This document shows positions 26,450 through 34,129 of a stretch of DNA of 44,014 nucleotides, one piece after another. The notes beneath the pieces are model-generated. The model ran no database searches. It saw nothing but the letters and a program-made list of their open reading frames with translations, and was not told the origin of the DNA. Numbering within the stretch: the first letter of the stretch is position 1; each line of letters begins with the position of its first letter. The position numbers were made by a program, and so were the translations under genes. This DNA comes from an uncultured Lachnospiraceae bacterium (GTDB taxonomy: Bacteria > Bacillota > Clostridia > Lachnospirales > Lachnospiraceae): the NCBI GenBank assembly GCA_947629865.1, contig CANRFJ010000021.1, forward strand, positions 1 through 44,014, in the 5' to 3' direction.

Positions 26450-26650
26450 CTATTTTAATCCATACTTACGATTAAACTTATCAATCGCACCACGAGCTGC
26501 CATGGATTTCTGCTGTCCTGTATAGAACGGATGGCATTTGGAGCAAACTTCAACGTGAATATCTTCCTTCGTCGAGCCGGTCACAAATTCATTACCACAG
26601 TTGCAGATCACCTTTGCCTGGTAATATTCCGGATGAATTCCCTCTCGCAT
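26450..26650 (-). CDS. rpmE: ribosomal protein bL31
   Basis: Large-subunit ribosomal protein, 66 residues from the ATG at 26650 ([14 protein letters not shown]). It keeps the zinc-binding cysteines (Cys16, Cys18, Cys36, Cys39 in ICNCGNE and EVCSKCHPF), so it is the zinc-containing C+ form. GAGGTGA lies about 9 bases upstream. An in-frame ATG eight codons earlier (26674) also has a possible AAGGA site; the family length argues for the shorter form. Own promoter at 26726-26754 and terminator at 26413-26434. Confidence 0.95.
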   Translation of the reverse strand: MREGIHPEYYQAKVICNCGNEFVTGSTKEDIHVEVCSKCHPFYTGQQKSMAARGAIDKFNRKYGLK

Positions 26651-26725
26651 ATTCTTTTTCACCTCACTACTCATGATTTCCTTATATATGAAAGGATAAT
26701 TGTCTTGCTCAAAAATTGCTTGATA

Positions 26726-26754
26726 ATTGTATCATGAAATTCATATAAATGCAA
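26726..26754 (-). promoter_or_regulatory. sigma-A promoter of rpmE
   Basis: TTGCAT (26749-26754), 17-base spacer, TACAAT (26726-26731) on the minus strand, in the gap downstream of rho. It provides rpmE with transcription independent of rho. Confidence 0.78.
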
Positions 26755-26793
26755 GCACTTTTTTCTGCAAATATACTATAAGCTGTGAATCCG

Positions 26794-28506
26794 CTATAAA
26801 TGCATTTTCTTTACCGTCTCAATGAATTCCTCATTGCTCTTTGTCCGCTGAAACAAATTCAGTATCTGCTCCAGCGCCTGATCGGATTTCATGCCGCTCA
26901 GAGCCTTACGGATTTTGACTACCGCCTCCTGCTCCTCCTGATTCAGAAGCAGATCCTCCCGTCTGGTACTGGACTTCTGAATATCAATCGCCGGAAAGAT
27001 GCGTTTTTCCGAGAAGGTTCTGTCAAGCACCAGCTCCATATTGCCGGTTCCCTTAAATTCCTCGAATACCACGTCGTCCATGCGGCTTCCCGTATCTACC
27101 AGCGCAGTCGCCAGCACAGTCAGACTGCCGCCCTCGCGCATATTCCGCGCCGCGCCAAAAAAGCGCTTGGGCATGTGCAGGGCCGCCGGATCAAGACCGC
27201 CGGACAGAGTGCGTCCGCTCGGCGTCACCGTCAGGTTATAGGCCCTCGCCAGACGGGTAATGCTGTCTAACAAAATCATGACGTCCTCCCCGCTCTCCAC
27301 CAGACGTTTCGCTCTCTCGATTACCATTTCAGATACCCGCTTGTGATTTTCCGGCAATTCATCAAAGGTCGAGTAGATTACCTCTACCCGCTCTCCCTCA
27401 ATGGACTCTTTGATGTCCGTCACTTCCTCCGGCCGCTCGTCAATCAGCAGGATAATCAGGTTCATCTTCGGATAATTCTTCGTGACCGCCCTGGCCACCT
27501 GCTTTAACAGCGTAGTCTTTCCCGTCTTTGGCTGGGAGACGATCATGCCTCTCTGCCCCTTTCCGATTGGAGAAATCAAATCTAGCATACGCATGGATAT
27601 CACTGCGTCAGATGTCTCCAGATGAATCCTCTGATTCGGGAAAATCGGCGTCAAATCTTCAAACTTTTTTCTGTGGTACAGATAGGCCGGCGTCCTGTCG
27701 TTTACTTTTTTCATATATAAAAGCGCGCTGAATTTTTCATTCTGCGTGCGGATGCGCAGATTTCCCTCAATCACATCGCCCGTCCGCAGCCCGAACCGGC
27801 GGATAAACTGCGGCGCCACATAGACGTCGTTTTCGCCCGGCAGGAAATTGTCGCACCGGATAAATCCATACCCCTCTGGCATAATCTCCAAAATACCGTT
27901 CTTGGTTATGCCGCTGTCCAGCTCCTTCAGTTCTGTGGGGTGAACGTCCACAATCTGGCGCTCCTTCATAATGGAAATCAGTCCGTCCGTGCCGTCATGG
28001 TAGCGCTGCTGCTGATTGACGTGGTAATACCCCGTCGCCTGGGCCGTGCGCTCCGGTCTCTGCTCATAGTGGTTATCCTGAGAATTCCCCTTCTTGTAGC
28101 TGGCGGTGTGCGGCGACCGATAAGAAGTTCTCCTGTCGGAACGCTCACCTCTGTCCTGTTTTTCGGCTTTCTCTATCCTGTCTGCGCGCTCTGGCTTCTC
28201 AGACCGCTCCGGTCTCTCTCCCCTGTCGGCGCGCTCTGGCTTCTCAGACCGTTCCGGTCTCTCTCCTCTGTCGGCGCGCTCCGGCTTCTCAGACCGTTCC
28301 GCCTTTTCCGCCCTTCCGGGCCTTCCTGTCTTTCTCTCCGCACTCCGTCTGCCGGTAGTCTTTTTCCCGTCTTCTTTTTTCTCCTGTTTCATTGCCTCAG
28401 CAATTTTGAGCACCAGTTCCTGCTTACGAATCCCGGTAGTCCTCTTAATCCCCTTTGCCTTCGCAATCTCCCGCAATTCGGGCAGTGTTTTTTTTGTTAA
28501 ATCCAT
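26794..28506 (-). CDS. rho: transcription termination factor Rho with disordered insert
   Basis: Hexameric RNA helicase that ends transcription. The N-terminal Rho_N helical domain (1-40) is followed by a long charged insert (about 42-195), the cold-shock-type RNA-binding domain (about 205-270) and the RecA-like motor: P-loop PKTGKTT (326-332), Walker [12 protein letters not shown], and Q/R-loop region [14 protein letters not shown]. 570 residues against about 420 in E. coli; the excess is the insert, built of a repeated 15-residue Arg/Glu unit. The ATG at 28506 is chosen (AAAGGA about 10 bases upstream); a GTG precedes it directly. Transcribed from a consensus-perfect promoter. Confidence 0.96.
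   Translation of the reverse strand: MDLTKKTLPELREIAKAKGIKRTTGIRKQELVLKIAEAMKQEKKEDGKKTTGRRSAERKTGRPGRAEKAERSEKPERADRGERPERSEKPERADRGERPERSEKPERADRIEKAEKQDRGERSDRRTSYRSPHTASYKKGNSQDNHYEQRPERTAQATGYYHVNQQQRYHDGTDGLISIMKERQIVDVHPTELKELDSGITKNGILEIMPEGYGFIRCDNFLPGENDVYVAPQFIRRFGLRTGDVIEGNLRIRTQNEKFSALLYMKKVNDRTPAYLYHRKKFEDLTPIFPNQRIHLETSDAVISMRMLDLISPIGKGQRGMIVSQPKTGKTTLLKQVARAVTKNYPKMNLIILLIDERPEEVTDIKESIEGERVEVIYSTFDELPENHKRVSEMVIERAKRLVESGEDVMILLDSITRLARAYNLTVTPSGRTLSGGLDPAALHMPKRFFGAARNMREGGSLTVLATALVDTGSRMDDVVFEEFKGTGNMELVLDRTFSEKRIFPAIDIQKSSTRREDLLLNQEEQEAVVKIRKALSGMKSDQALEQILNLFQRTKSNEEFIETVKKMHL
28184..28301. repeat. 45-bp tandem repeat in rho
   Basis: Units at 28184-28228 and 28229-28273 and a partial third at 28274-28301 are nearly identical. 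Each full unit encodes a 15-residue Arg/Glu/Pro segment of the [15 protein letters not shown] type in the disordered insert of Rho. In-frame repeat; likely length polymorphism. Confidence 0.88.
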
Positions 28507-28631
28507 CACATTCTTTCCTTTCTGCTGCTATCATTTCAGGATTACTGTCTCGCGACTGCTTCTCATTCCTGTCCTAAGTTTGGAAAATATTTCGATTATT
28601 GAAATGCCAGAACACATCGAAGATTTATTAT

Positions 28632-28660
28632 ATTATAGCGCAGACAAACGGCATTGTCAA
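28632..28660 (-). promoter_or_regulatory. consensus-perfect sigma-A promoter of rho
   Basis: TTGACA (28655-28660), 17-base spacer, TATAAT (28632-28637) on the minus strand: both boxes match the consensus exactly. The -35 box begins at the base next to the stop codon of the pyrophosphorylase gene. The leader would be about 120 bases, which leaves room for control of rho in the 5' region. Confidence 0.88.
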
Positions 28661-29887
28661 TTATAACTCAATGCCGTTGTCCTTCATAAGTTTTCGGGCG
28701 CTCTCCAGTGAGTCCACGCCGGTTCGGTTCTTGATTGGTGCAAATTCTTTGTCCCTCTCCACCTCATAAGAAAGACAGTTATCCATCATGTGGATCATAT
28801 CCAGCACCAGTTCCTCGAATTTATAGCCGTTGGGCTTCTCCGGTTTCACCAGCTGCCCGTTGTCGTCCAGATACGGAATCTTCTTTTCCACTACATGGAC
28901 AGGCATTCTCTCGTCCATAATCTTCTCCAGCGTCCTCACCTCAAAGAGATAGTTGAGGATTACGCCGTAATTATAGAGAAGACGCCCCTCTGCGTCTCGC
29001 GAATGGATTATCTCGTCCGTCATCTCATAATATTCTACAATGGAAGGCCGTCCGTCCTCCAGGCAGAGCACGCCAACCCTCTCCTCCGGATTGGCCTTGG
29101 CAACCACCTTGGCCCCGCAGACGCAGCCCGCAGACAGAGTCGCCCCCACAAACACGGGATCGGCTATCTTCTGCAATACATTGTCCACGGCAAACACATT
29201 CAGCCACTCCACGCCCATCTCATGGATCCTGTCCAGAAGTCCAGCCCTTGCCATCGACGAAAACCAGCCCCCGTTGCCGTTCGGCGAGACAGCAAGCCTC
29301 GCCTTGCCCTCCATGAATATCCTGCCGTCATAGCCCACAGAGGGAGCCATGTCCTGCACGAAGAAATAAATGTAGTCGGGATTATATCCAAAATACTGTT
29401 TTTCCCTGAAAAAGCGGGTGGTGTCCCCGTCGTTTTTTTCACTGGTCATGATAAACAGCGGAATCCATTCCCCTGCCTGTTCCACCACTTCCATCAGATT
29501 GTGAATCAACTGCTCAAAAAGGTATAACTCCCGATTGATCCCCACATTTAACATGCCCTTTGGCTTATCCAGTCCTAGACGGGTTCCCTGTCCGCCGGCC
29601 AGCAGCACGGCTCCCACCTTGCCGGCCCGTACTGCCTGGAGGCCCTTTTCCTCGTAGGCGTCCCTTCCGGCCGCAATTTCTTCCAACGTCACAGCCCCCA
29701 GCGGCGCCAGTTTTCCCTTTTCATTTTCTTTTGCCCCGTCCCGAACCAGGCTCAGCAGAGATAAATCCAGCGCCTCGATCTGCGCCAGCAGGCTCTCCTT
29801 CTCCTCCTCGTCCAGTTCCCCATAATATTTCAATAAATGTTCCTGTCCGGCCGGAGCCAGTTTCTCCAGCGCCTCCTGATATGTCAT
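28661..29887 (-). CDS. UDP-sugar pyrophosphorylase, UDPGP type 1 (UAP1/AGX-like)
   Basis: Nucleotidyltransferase making a UDP-sugar from UTP and a sugar 1-phosphate, 408 residues. The activation loop VLLAGGQGTRLGLDKPKGML (94-113) has the GGxGTRLG form of the eukaryotic-type UDPGP family (UDP-GlcNAc/UDP-GalNAc and UDP-Glc pyrophosphorylases), not the GalU or GlmU type. PSVGYDGRIFMEGKARLAVSPNGNGG and the DNVLQKIADPVFVG region are also of the UAP1 kind. Substrate remains open between GlcNAc-1-P, GalNAc-1-P and Glc-1-P. The ATG at 29887 has GGAGG a few bases upstream. Divergent from the malic enzyme gene. Confidence 0.88.
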   Translation of the reverse strand: MTYQEALEKLAPAGQEHLLKYYGELDEEEKESLLAQIEALDLSLLSLVRDGAKENEKGKLAPLGAVTLEEIAAGRDAYEEKGLQAVRAGKVGAVLLAGGQGTRLGLDKPKGMLNVGINRELYLFEQLIHNLMEVVEQAGEWIPLFIMTSEKNDGDTTRFFREKQYFGYNPDYIYFFVQDMAPSVGYDGRIFMEGKARLAVSPNGNGGWFSSMARAGLLDRIHEMGVEWLNVFAVDNVLQKIADPVFVGATLSAGCVCGAKVVAKANPEERVGVLCLEDGRPSIVEYYEMTDEIIHSRDAEGRLLYNYGVILNYLFEVRTLEKIMDERMPVHVVEKKIPYLDDNGQLVKPEKPNGYKFEELVLDMIHMMDNCLSYEVERDKEFAPIKNRTGVDSLESARKLMKDNGIEL

Positions 29888-29941
29888 TGCGCACCTCCAT
29901 TTATCGGGCCCTTGTCCCACATTTCCTAATCTATTGCTACC

Positions 29942-29970
29942 ATTGTACTCAATTTCGGAAAAAAGTACAA
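29942..29970 (-). promoter_or_regulatory. sigma-A promoter of the UDPGP gene
   Basis: TTGTAC (29965-29970), 17-base spacer, TACAAT (29942-29947) on the minus strand. Its -35 box lies only about 9 bases from the divergent malic enzyme promoter. Confidence 0.72.
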
Positions 29971-29978
29971 GAGAAATA

Positions 29979-30008
29979 TTGTTTTTACAACCTGTAAATG
30001 GTATGATG
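29979..30008 (+). promoter_or_regulatory. promoter of malic enzyme gene with inverted repeat in spacer
   Basis: TTGTTT (29979-29984), 18-base spacer, TATGAT (30003-30008). A perfect inverted repeat TTTACA-3-TGTAAA (29984-29998) fills the spacer, a typical repressor position. It faces the UDPGP promoter. Confidence 0.55.
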
Positions 30009-30044
30009 ATTGTATGTGACTTTTCAGAAACGGAGGAAAATCAG

Positions 30045-31199
30045 ATGACACAGAATGAAAAAGCGCTGCTGCTGCATGAGGAGTGGGGAGGCAAACTGAA
30101 TATTGCCCCTAAATGCCAGGTAAAATCCAGAGAGGATCTGGCGCTCGCCTATACGCCCGGCGTAGCTGAACCATGCCGCAGGATTGCAGAAGACAGAGAA
30201 GACGTTTACAAATATACGATCAAATCCAATACCGTGGCCGTCGTCTCCGACGGGAGCGCCGTACTGGGACTCGGCAATATCGGAGCCGAGGCCGCCCTGC
30301 CGGTCATGGAGGGCAAGGCCGTTCTGTTCCGTGAATTTGGCGGAGTAAATGCTTTCCCCATCTGCCTCGACACCCAGGACACCGATGAAATCGTTGAGAC
30401 AGTCTGCCGCATTGCGCCCGCCTTCGGTGGCATCAATCTGGAGGACATATCGGCCCCCCGCTGCTTTGAAATTGAGAAGCGCTTAAAGGAACGTCTGGAT
30501 ATTCCTGTCTTTCACGACGACCAGCACGGCACCGCCATTGTGGTGCTGGCCGGTATCATCAACGCCCTGAAGGTAGTACACAAGGAAAAAGAGTCCTGCC
30601 GGGTTGTGATAAACGGCGCCGGTTCCGCGGGCATCGCCATCGCCCGCCTCCTTCTCCGCTACGGTTTCAGGCATCTGATCCTCTGCGACAAATCCGGAAT
30701 CTTACATAAGGGAAGCGGCGAACTGAACTGGATGCAGAAAGAAATGATGGAGGTTACAAATCCGGAGGGAAAGACCGGCACGCTGGCGGACGCCCTGCGC
30801 GGAGCTGATATTTTTGTGGGCGTATCGGCTCCGAATATCGTGACAGAGGAAATGGTCGCCTCCATGAATCCGGACTCCATTATTTTCGCCATGGCTAATC
30901 CGGTTCCGGAAATCATGCCGGATCTGGCTAAGAAGGCCGGAGCAAGGGTAGTCGGAACCGGACGCTCGGATTTTCCCAACCAGGTCAACAACGTAGTGGC
31001 CTTTCCGGGCATCTTCCGCGGCGCCCTGGAGGGACGGGCTCCCCAGATTACGGAGGAAATGAAGCTGGCCGCCGCTCTCGCCATCGCCTCACTGGTTCCG
31101 GACGGAGAACTGAGTGAGGACAACATCATGCCTGAGGCCTTCGATCCGCGGGTGTCCGATACGGTAAGCGCCGCCGTGAAAGCTCATATCAATGAATAG
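30045..31199 (+). CDS. malic enzyme (NAD(P)-dependent)
   Basis: Oxidatively decarboxylates malate to pyruvate. 384 residues, the short bacterial form without the phosphotransacetylase-like C-terminal domain. AYTPGVAEPCRRIAED (from about 35) holds the catalytic Tyr, VFHDDQHGTA (156-163) the metal-binding Asp, and VINGAGSAGIAIARLLL (from 188) the nucleotide fold. The ATG at 30045 has GGAGG 8 bases upstream. The radical SAM gene overlaps its 3' end by 8 bp. Cofactor preference is not readable with confidence. Confidence 0.94.
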   Translation: MTQNEKALLLHEEWGGKLNIAPKCQVKSREDLALAYTPGVAEPCRRIAEDREDVYKYTIKSNTVAVVSDGSAVLGLGNIGAEAALPVMEGKAVLFREFGGVNAFPICLDTQDTDEIVETVCRIAPAFGGINLEDISAPRCFEIEKRLKERLDIPVFHDDQHGTAIVVLAGIINALKVVHKEKESCRVVINGAGSAGIAIARLLLRYGFRHLILCDKSGILHKGSGELNWMQKEMMEVTNPEGKTGTLADALRGADIFVGVSAPNIVTEEMVASMNPDSIIFAMANPVPEIMPDLAKKAGARVVGTGRSDFPNQVNNVVAFPGIFRGALEGRAPQITEEMKLAAALAIASLVPDGELSEDNIMPEAFDPRVSDTVSAAVKAHINE

Positions 31200-32178
31200 C
31201 AGAGCGGAGAGCCCGGACAGGGACGAAACCTGCTCAGGGCCGGAGCCCCGTCTGTGGGGCGATAAGCCGTACCACTCTCTGGACTATGAGATGAAGCGCC
31301 GCTTTGGCGAAAAAGTGTATAAGATCGCACTGGACGGCGGTATGACCTGTCCCAACCGGGACGGCACCCTGGATACAAGGGGCTGTATCTTCTGCAGCGG
31401 AATGGGCTCCGGCGACTTCGCCGCCCCGCGCACAGCTTCGATTACCGCACAAATTGACCAGGGCATCCGGGAAATATCCGCCCGCAAACAGACCGGACGA
31501 AAATATATCGCCTATTTCCAATCCTTTACCAATACCTATGCACCCGCTGACTATCTCGAAAAACTGTACGGAGAAGCGCTGGCGCACCCGGACGTAGTTA
31601 TGCTGTCCGTCGCCACGCGGCCGGACTGCCTGCCGGAGGAGGTACTGGAGCTGTTGGAATACTGTGCCGGAATCAAACCAGTCATCATCGAACTTGGGCT
31701 CCAGAGTATTCACCCCGCCACGGCTTCCTATATCCGCCGGGGCTATCCGACCGAGGTTTATGATACAGCAGTAGAATCTCTGAAACAAAGGGGAATTGAG
31801 GTGGTGACTCATGTCATCGCCGGACTTCCATTTGAGACAAAAGAGGATTTCCTGGCGACTGTCTCCCATGTGGCCGCCGCCGGATCCGACGGCATCAAGC
31901 TCCAGCTGCTGCATGTACTCAGGAATACGGATCTGGCAGATGAATACCGCCGTGGTTCTTTCAGCGTACTGTCGCGGGAAGAATATCTGGACTGGATCGC
32001 CTCTGCGCTGGCCCTGCTTCCGCCCCGCATGGTAATCCACCGCCTCACGGGGGACGGCCCCAAGAAACTGCTGACCGCCCCTCTCTGGAGCAGCCGCAAG
32101 CGGGAGGTTCTGAATCTGCTTCACCGGAAACTGAAAAGGGAGAAAATCTGGCAGGGCTGCCTTTTGGAACAGAAATGA
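31192..32178 (+). CDS. radical SAM protein, YhcC/TIGR01212 family
   Basis: 328 residues. The [4Fe-4S] cluster cysteines are Cys53, Cys65 and Cys68 (CX11CX2C in TCPNRDGTLDTRGCIFCS), the spacing peculiar to the YhcC-Elp3-like group rather than the common CX3CX2C. YFQSFTNTYAP, SVATRPDCLPEEVLELL and IELGLQSIHPATASYIRRGY are family blocks. Members are thought to act on RNA or small molecules, but the reaction is unknown. The start at 31192 overlaps malic enzyme by 8 bp and has a poor ribosome binding site. Homology begins only near residue 22, so a downstream non-ATG start is possible. Confidence 0.88.
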   Translation: MNSRAESPDRDETCSGPEPRLWGDKPYHSLDYEMKRRFGEKVYKIALDGGMTCPNRDGTLDTRGCIFCSGMGSGDFAAPRTASITAQIDQGIREISARKQTGRKYIAYFQSFTNTYAPADYLEKLYGEALAHPDVVMLSVATRPDCLPEEVLELLEYCAGIKPVIIELGLQSIHPATASYIRRGYPTEVYDTAVESLKQRGIEVVTHVIAGLPFETKEDFLATVSHVAAAGSDGIKLQLLHVLRNTDLADEYRRGSFSVLSREEYLDWIASALALLPPRMVIHRLTGDGPKKLLTAPLWSSRKREVLNLLHRKLKREKIWQGCLLEQK

Positions 32179-32196
32179 AAATCGAAGGAGGATCAT

Positions 32197-32739
32197 ATGG
32201 CAAACGAACCCATTACCATCTACAAACTAATCATGCTGTATACGCTGAGTCGGGTGAAAACCGCCCTGCCACAGGACATTCTCTACGATTATATCATACG
32301 GGAAGGTTATACCAATTATTTTAATGCCCAGAATGTACTGAGCGAACTTTTACAGTCCGGACTGGTTCGGGAGGACACCACTTATCATCTGGCCTATTAC
32401 GGCCTCACCGACTCCGGCAGGGAAACACTGTCGCTGTTCGGAAGCCAGTTATCCCCCGATATAAAACAGGAGATTGACGAATACCTGCGGGAAAACAGAA
32501 TGGAAATCCTCAATGAGACCGCCCTTGTCAGCGATTACAAACTGACGCCCCAGGGCACCTATCTGGCCTCCTGCACCATGAGGGAGGGAGATCACATTCT
32601 CTTTCAGCTGAACCTGGAGGCCGCCACAGAGGAGGACGCCAGAAAAATATGTGAAAATTGGCGAGAGAGCAGTGAGGAACTCTACCAGACTGCCATAACC
32701 CGCCTTCTTGGAAACAACGGCCGCGGGCAGAAGCACTGA
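32197..32739 (+). CDS. DUF4364 family protein
   Basis: 180 residues, soluble. The N-terminal 90 residues read as a winged-helix DNA-binding fold (IYKLIMLYTLSRVKTALPQ, NAQNVLSELLQSGLV, YYGLTDSGRETL), followed by an alpha/beta C-terminal domain. This matches the Firmicutes DUF4364 family, often considered a PadR/MarR-like transcription regulator, but without a known target. AGGAGG lies 5 bases before the ATG. It is last in the plus-strand malic enzyme group and converges with the zinc-ribbon gene 23 bp away, with no clear terminator between them. Confidence 0.85.
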   Translation: MANEPITIYKLIMLYTLSRVKTALPQDILYDYIIREGYTNYFNAQNVLSELLQSGLVREDTTYHLAYYGLTDSGRETLSLFGSQLSPDIKQEIDEYLRENRMEILNETALVSDYKLTPQGTYLASCTMREGDHILFQLNLEAATEEDARKICENWRESSEELYQTAITRLLGNNGRGQKH

Positions 32740-32762
32740 CTGCCAAACGGCCGTATGTATCA

Positions 32763-33182
32763 TTATTCTTTTCTCATCTTTGACAACTCATTTGCAAGGG
32801 AAGATATCACATTGTCTCTGCCCCTGCGGCCCGATTCAAACTTTTTCGCACAAACCCGGCAATACTGGCCGACGCGGATTGACGTCCCGCAGCTAATGCA
32901 GAAATTGCTGCCGCCCGGCTCCCCCCGCAGTTCAATGCGCCCGTCGTTTATCAGTTCCCCGATTGCCCGACGGCTCACGCCGGTGTTTTTGGCAATTTCC
33001 AATACCGTCCGGGGGCCGTTTACTTCCAGATAACGCTTAATCTTACCGAAATCCGTGAGGTATTCTTCACCACACGCCTCGCAGCAGTAAGCGCCTCCTC
33101 CTCTGTAAATCATTTTTCCCGAACAGTACTGACACTTCTGCGTGTTCGGATCGGCCATGCCATCTTCAATATATGAATTCAT
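32763..33182 (-). CDS. YvyF-like zinc-ribbon protein (flagellar operon protein family)
   Basis: 139 residues with three parts: an N-terminal zinc ribbon (Cys17, Cys20, Cys34, Cys37), a helix-turn-helix (about 58-83, VLEIAKNTGVSRRAIGELIND), and a second cysteine cluster (Cys95, Cys98, Cys108, Cys111 in FCISCGT and YCRVCAKKF). The order and the ending CGTSIRVGQYC match the TIGR03826/YvyF family, which usually sits beside flgM-flgN-flgK. No flagellar structural genes occur in this window. GAGGAG stands 7 bases before the ATG. It follows the transglycosylase gene by 45 bp in the same direction. The family assignment is by motif memory. Confidence 0.72.
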   Translation of the reverse strand: MNSYIEDGMADPNTQKCQYCSGKMIYRGGGAYCCEACGEEYLTDFGKIKRYLEVNGPRTVLEIAKNTGVSRRAIGELINDGRIELRGEPGGSNFCISCGTSIRVGQYCRVCAKKFESGRRGRDNVISSLANELSKMRKE

Positions 33183-33227
33183 GACATCACTCCTCTCGTC
33201 TCTCGTACCTGTAACAGCCGCCCGTTA

Positions 33228-34031
33228 TCATCCTACACCTGTAGTTCCAAGCTCCAGATACTTCAGATAGGCGCCATAACTCATCGTAACTGCCGCATCG
33301 CCAGTTCCGACAGAAACCGTCACCTGCTCCCAGTCTTTGGCGCCTGCGTCCACTCCTCTATCAAATTCTACATCCGTAGAACCTCCGCTCCCCTCCGATG
33401 CTTCCCCGGAGGATACAACGGCCTTGCGATCGGGCACTGTCACGCCCTCCTGCATATATTTTTTAATCTTCTTCACATAATTCTGAGTCTCACTGTAGGG
33501 CGGAACCCCGCCGTATTTTGTCACTGCGCCGCCGCCCGCATTGTAGGCCGCTGCCGCCAGCGTATAGTCTCCGCCAAATTTGTCCAGATGCGCCTTGAGC
33601 AGCCTGGCCGCTGCCATAATGCTCTCCTTCTCATCAAAGGGATCTTTTACCCCCAGTTCCCTGCTGGTGGCCGGCATCAACTGCATAATGCCCTGCGCCC
33701 CGGCCGAAGACACGCTCTTTGTATGAAAATTCGACTCGGCCTTTGCCACTGCCACGAGAAAATCATAGGAAATATCATATTTTTCCGCTGCCTGGGAAAA
33801 AACGGACGCTAACGACGAGTCGCTGGGAACACCGCTCCCTCTTTTCACGCCGCTGTCTGTCGGGGAAATCGAGAGTTCCCCGTCATCGCGCTCCGCGGAC
33901 ACCTTCTTTTCCTCTTTGTCCAGCACCTTCTGAAAAGGAGTAATCGTGCTTCGGGCAGACGGCGCTGATTTTTTCACCGTCCCATACCGTGAATCTGCAA
34001 TTGTAACGTCATTTACAACCAGGGTAGGCAT
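33228..34031 (-). CDS. lytic transglycosylase (SLT domain) protein
   Basis: 267 residues. The SLT fold is at about 75-190, with catalytic Glu99 in VAKAESNF, then GAQGIMQLMPATS and AAAAYNAGGGAV. Enzymes of this class cleave peptidoglycan glycan strands to 1,6-anhydromuramic ends. The N-terminus (MPTLVVNDVTIADSRYG) is not a signal peptide, so export would need another route such as the flagellar secretion apparatus. A Ser/Gly-rich linker and a short C-terminal segment (VTMSYGAYLKYLELG) follow the catalytic part. The ATG at 34031 has GGAGGAT directly upstream; the GTG three codons earlier overlaps the ribosome binding site. Co-directional with the YvyF-like gene. Confidence 0.9.
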   Translation of the reverse strand: MPTLVVNDVTIADSRYGTVKKSAPSARSTITPFQKVLDKEEKKVSAERDDGELSISPTDSGVKRGSGVPSDSSLASVFSQAAEKYDISYDFLVAVAKAESNFHTKSVSSAGAQGIMQLMPATSRELGVKDPFDEKESIMAAARLLKAHLDKFGGDYTLAAAAYNAGGGAVTKYGGVPPYSETQNYVKKIKKYMQEGVTVPDRKAVVSSGEASEGSGGSTDVEFDRGVDAGAKDWEQVTVSVGTGDAAVTMSYGAYLKYLELGTTGVG

Positions 34032-34100
34032 ATCCTCCACTCCTTTTCATCTAAATCAGAATCCATTCCACAGGCACAGCCTGTCCGGACTATATAAGAT

Positions 34101-34129
34101 ATTATATCGGAGAAAGCGGCTAAAATCAA
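34101..34129 (-). promoter_or_regulatory. promoter of transglycosylase gene, sigma-A with sigma-D-like -10
   Basis: TTGATT (34124-34129), 17-base spacer, TATAAT (34101-34106) on the minus strand. CCGATAT, the -10 core of motility (sigma-D/sigma-28) promoters, overlaps it at 34104-34110, although the matching TAAA -35 box is poor (TTGA). The leader then carries an inverted repeat ACAGGC-3-GCCTGT (34070-34084). The -35 box overlaps the end of the CPBP gene. Confidence 0.65.

Noticed and set aside
26760-26793. Weak hairpin after rho as intrinsic terminator
   Set aside because: The stem needs a bulge and the following sequence is not U-rich.
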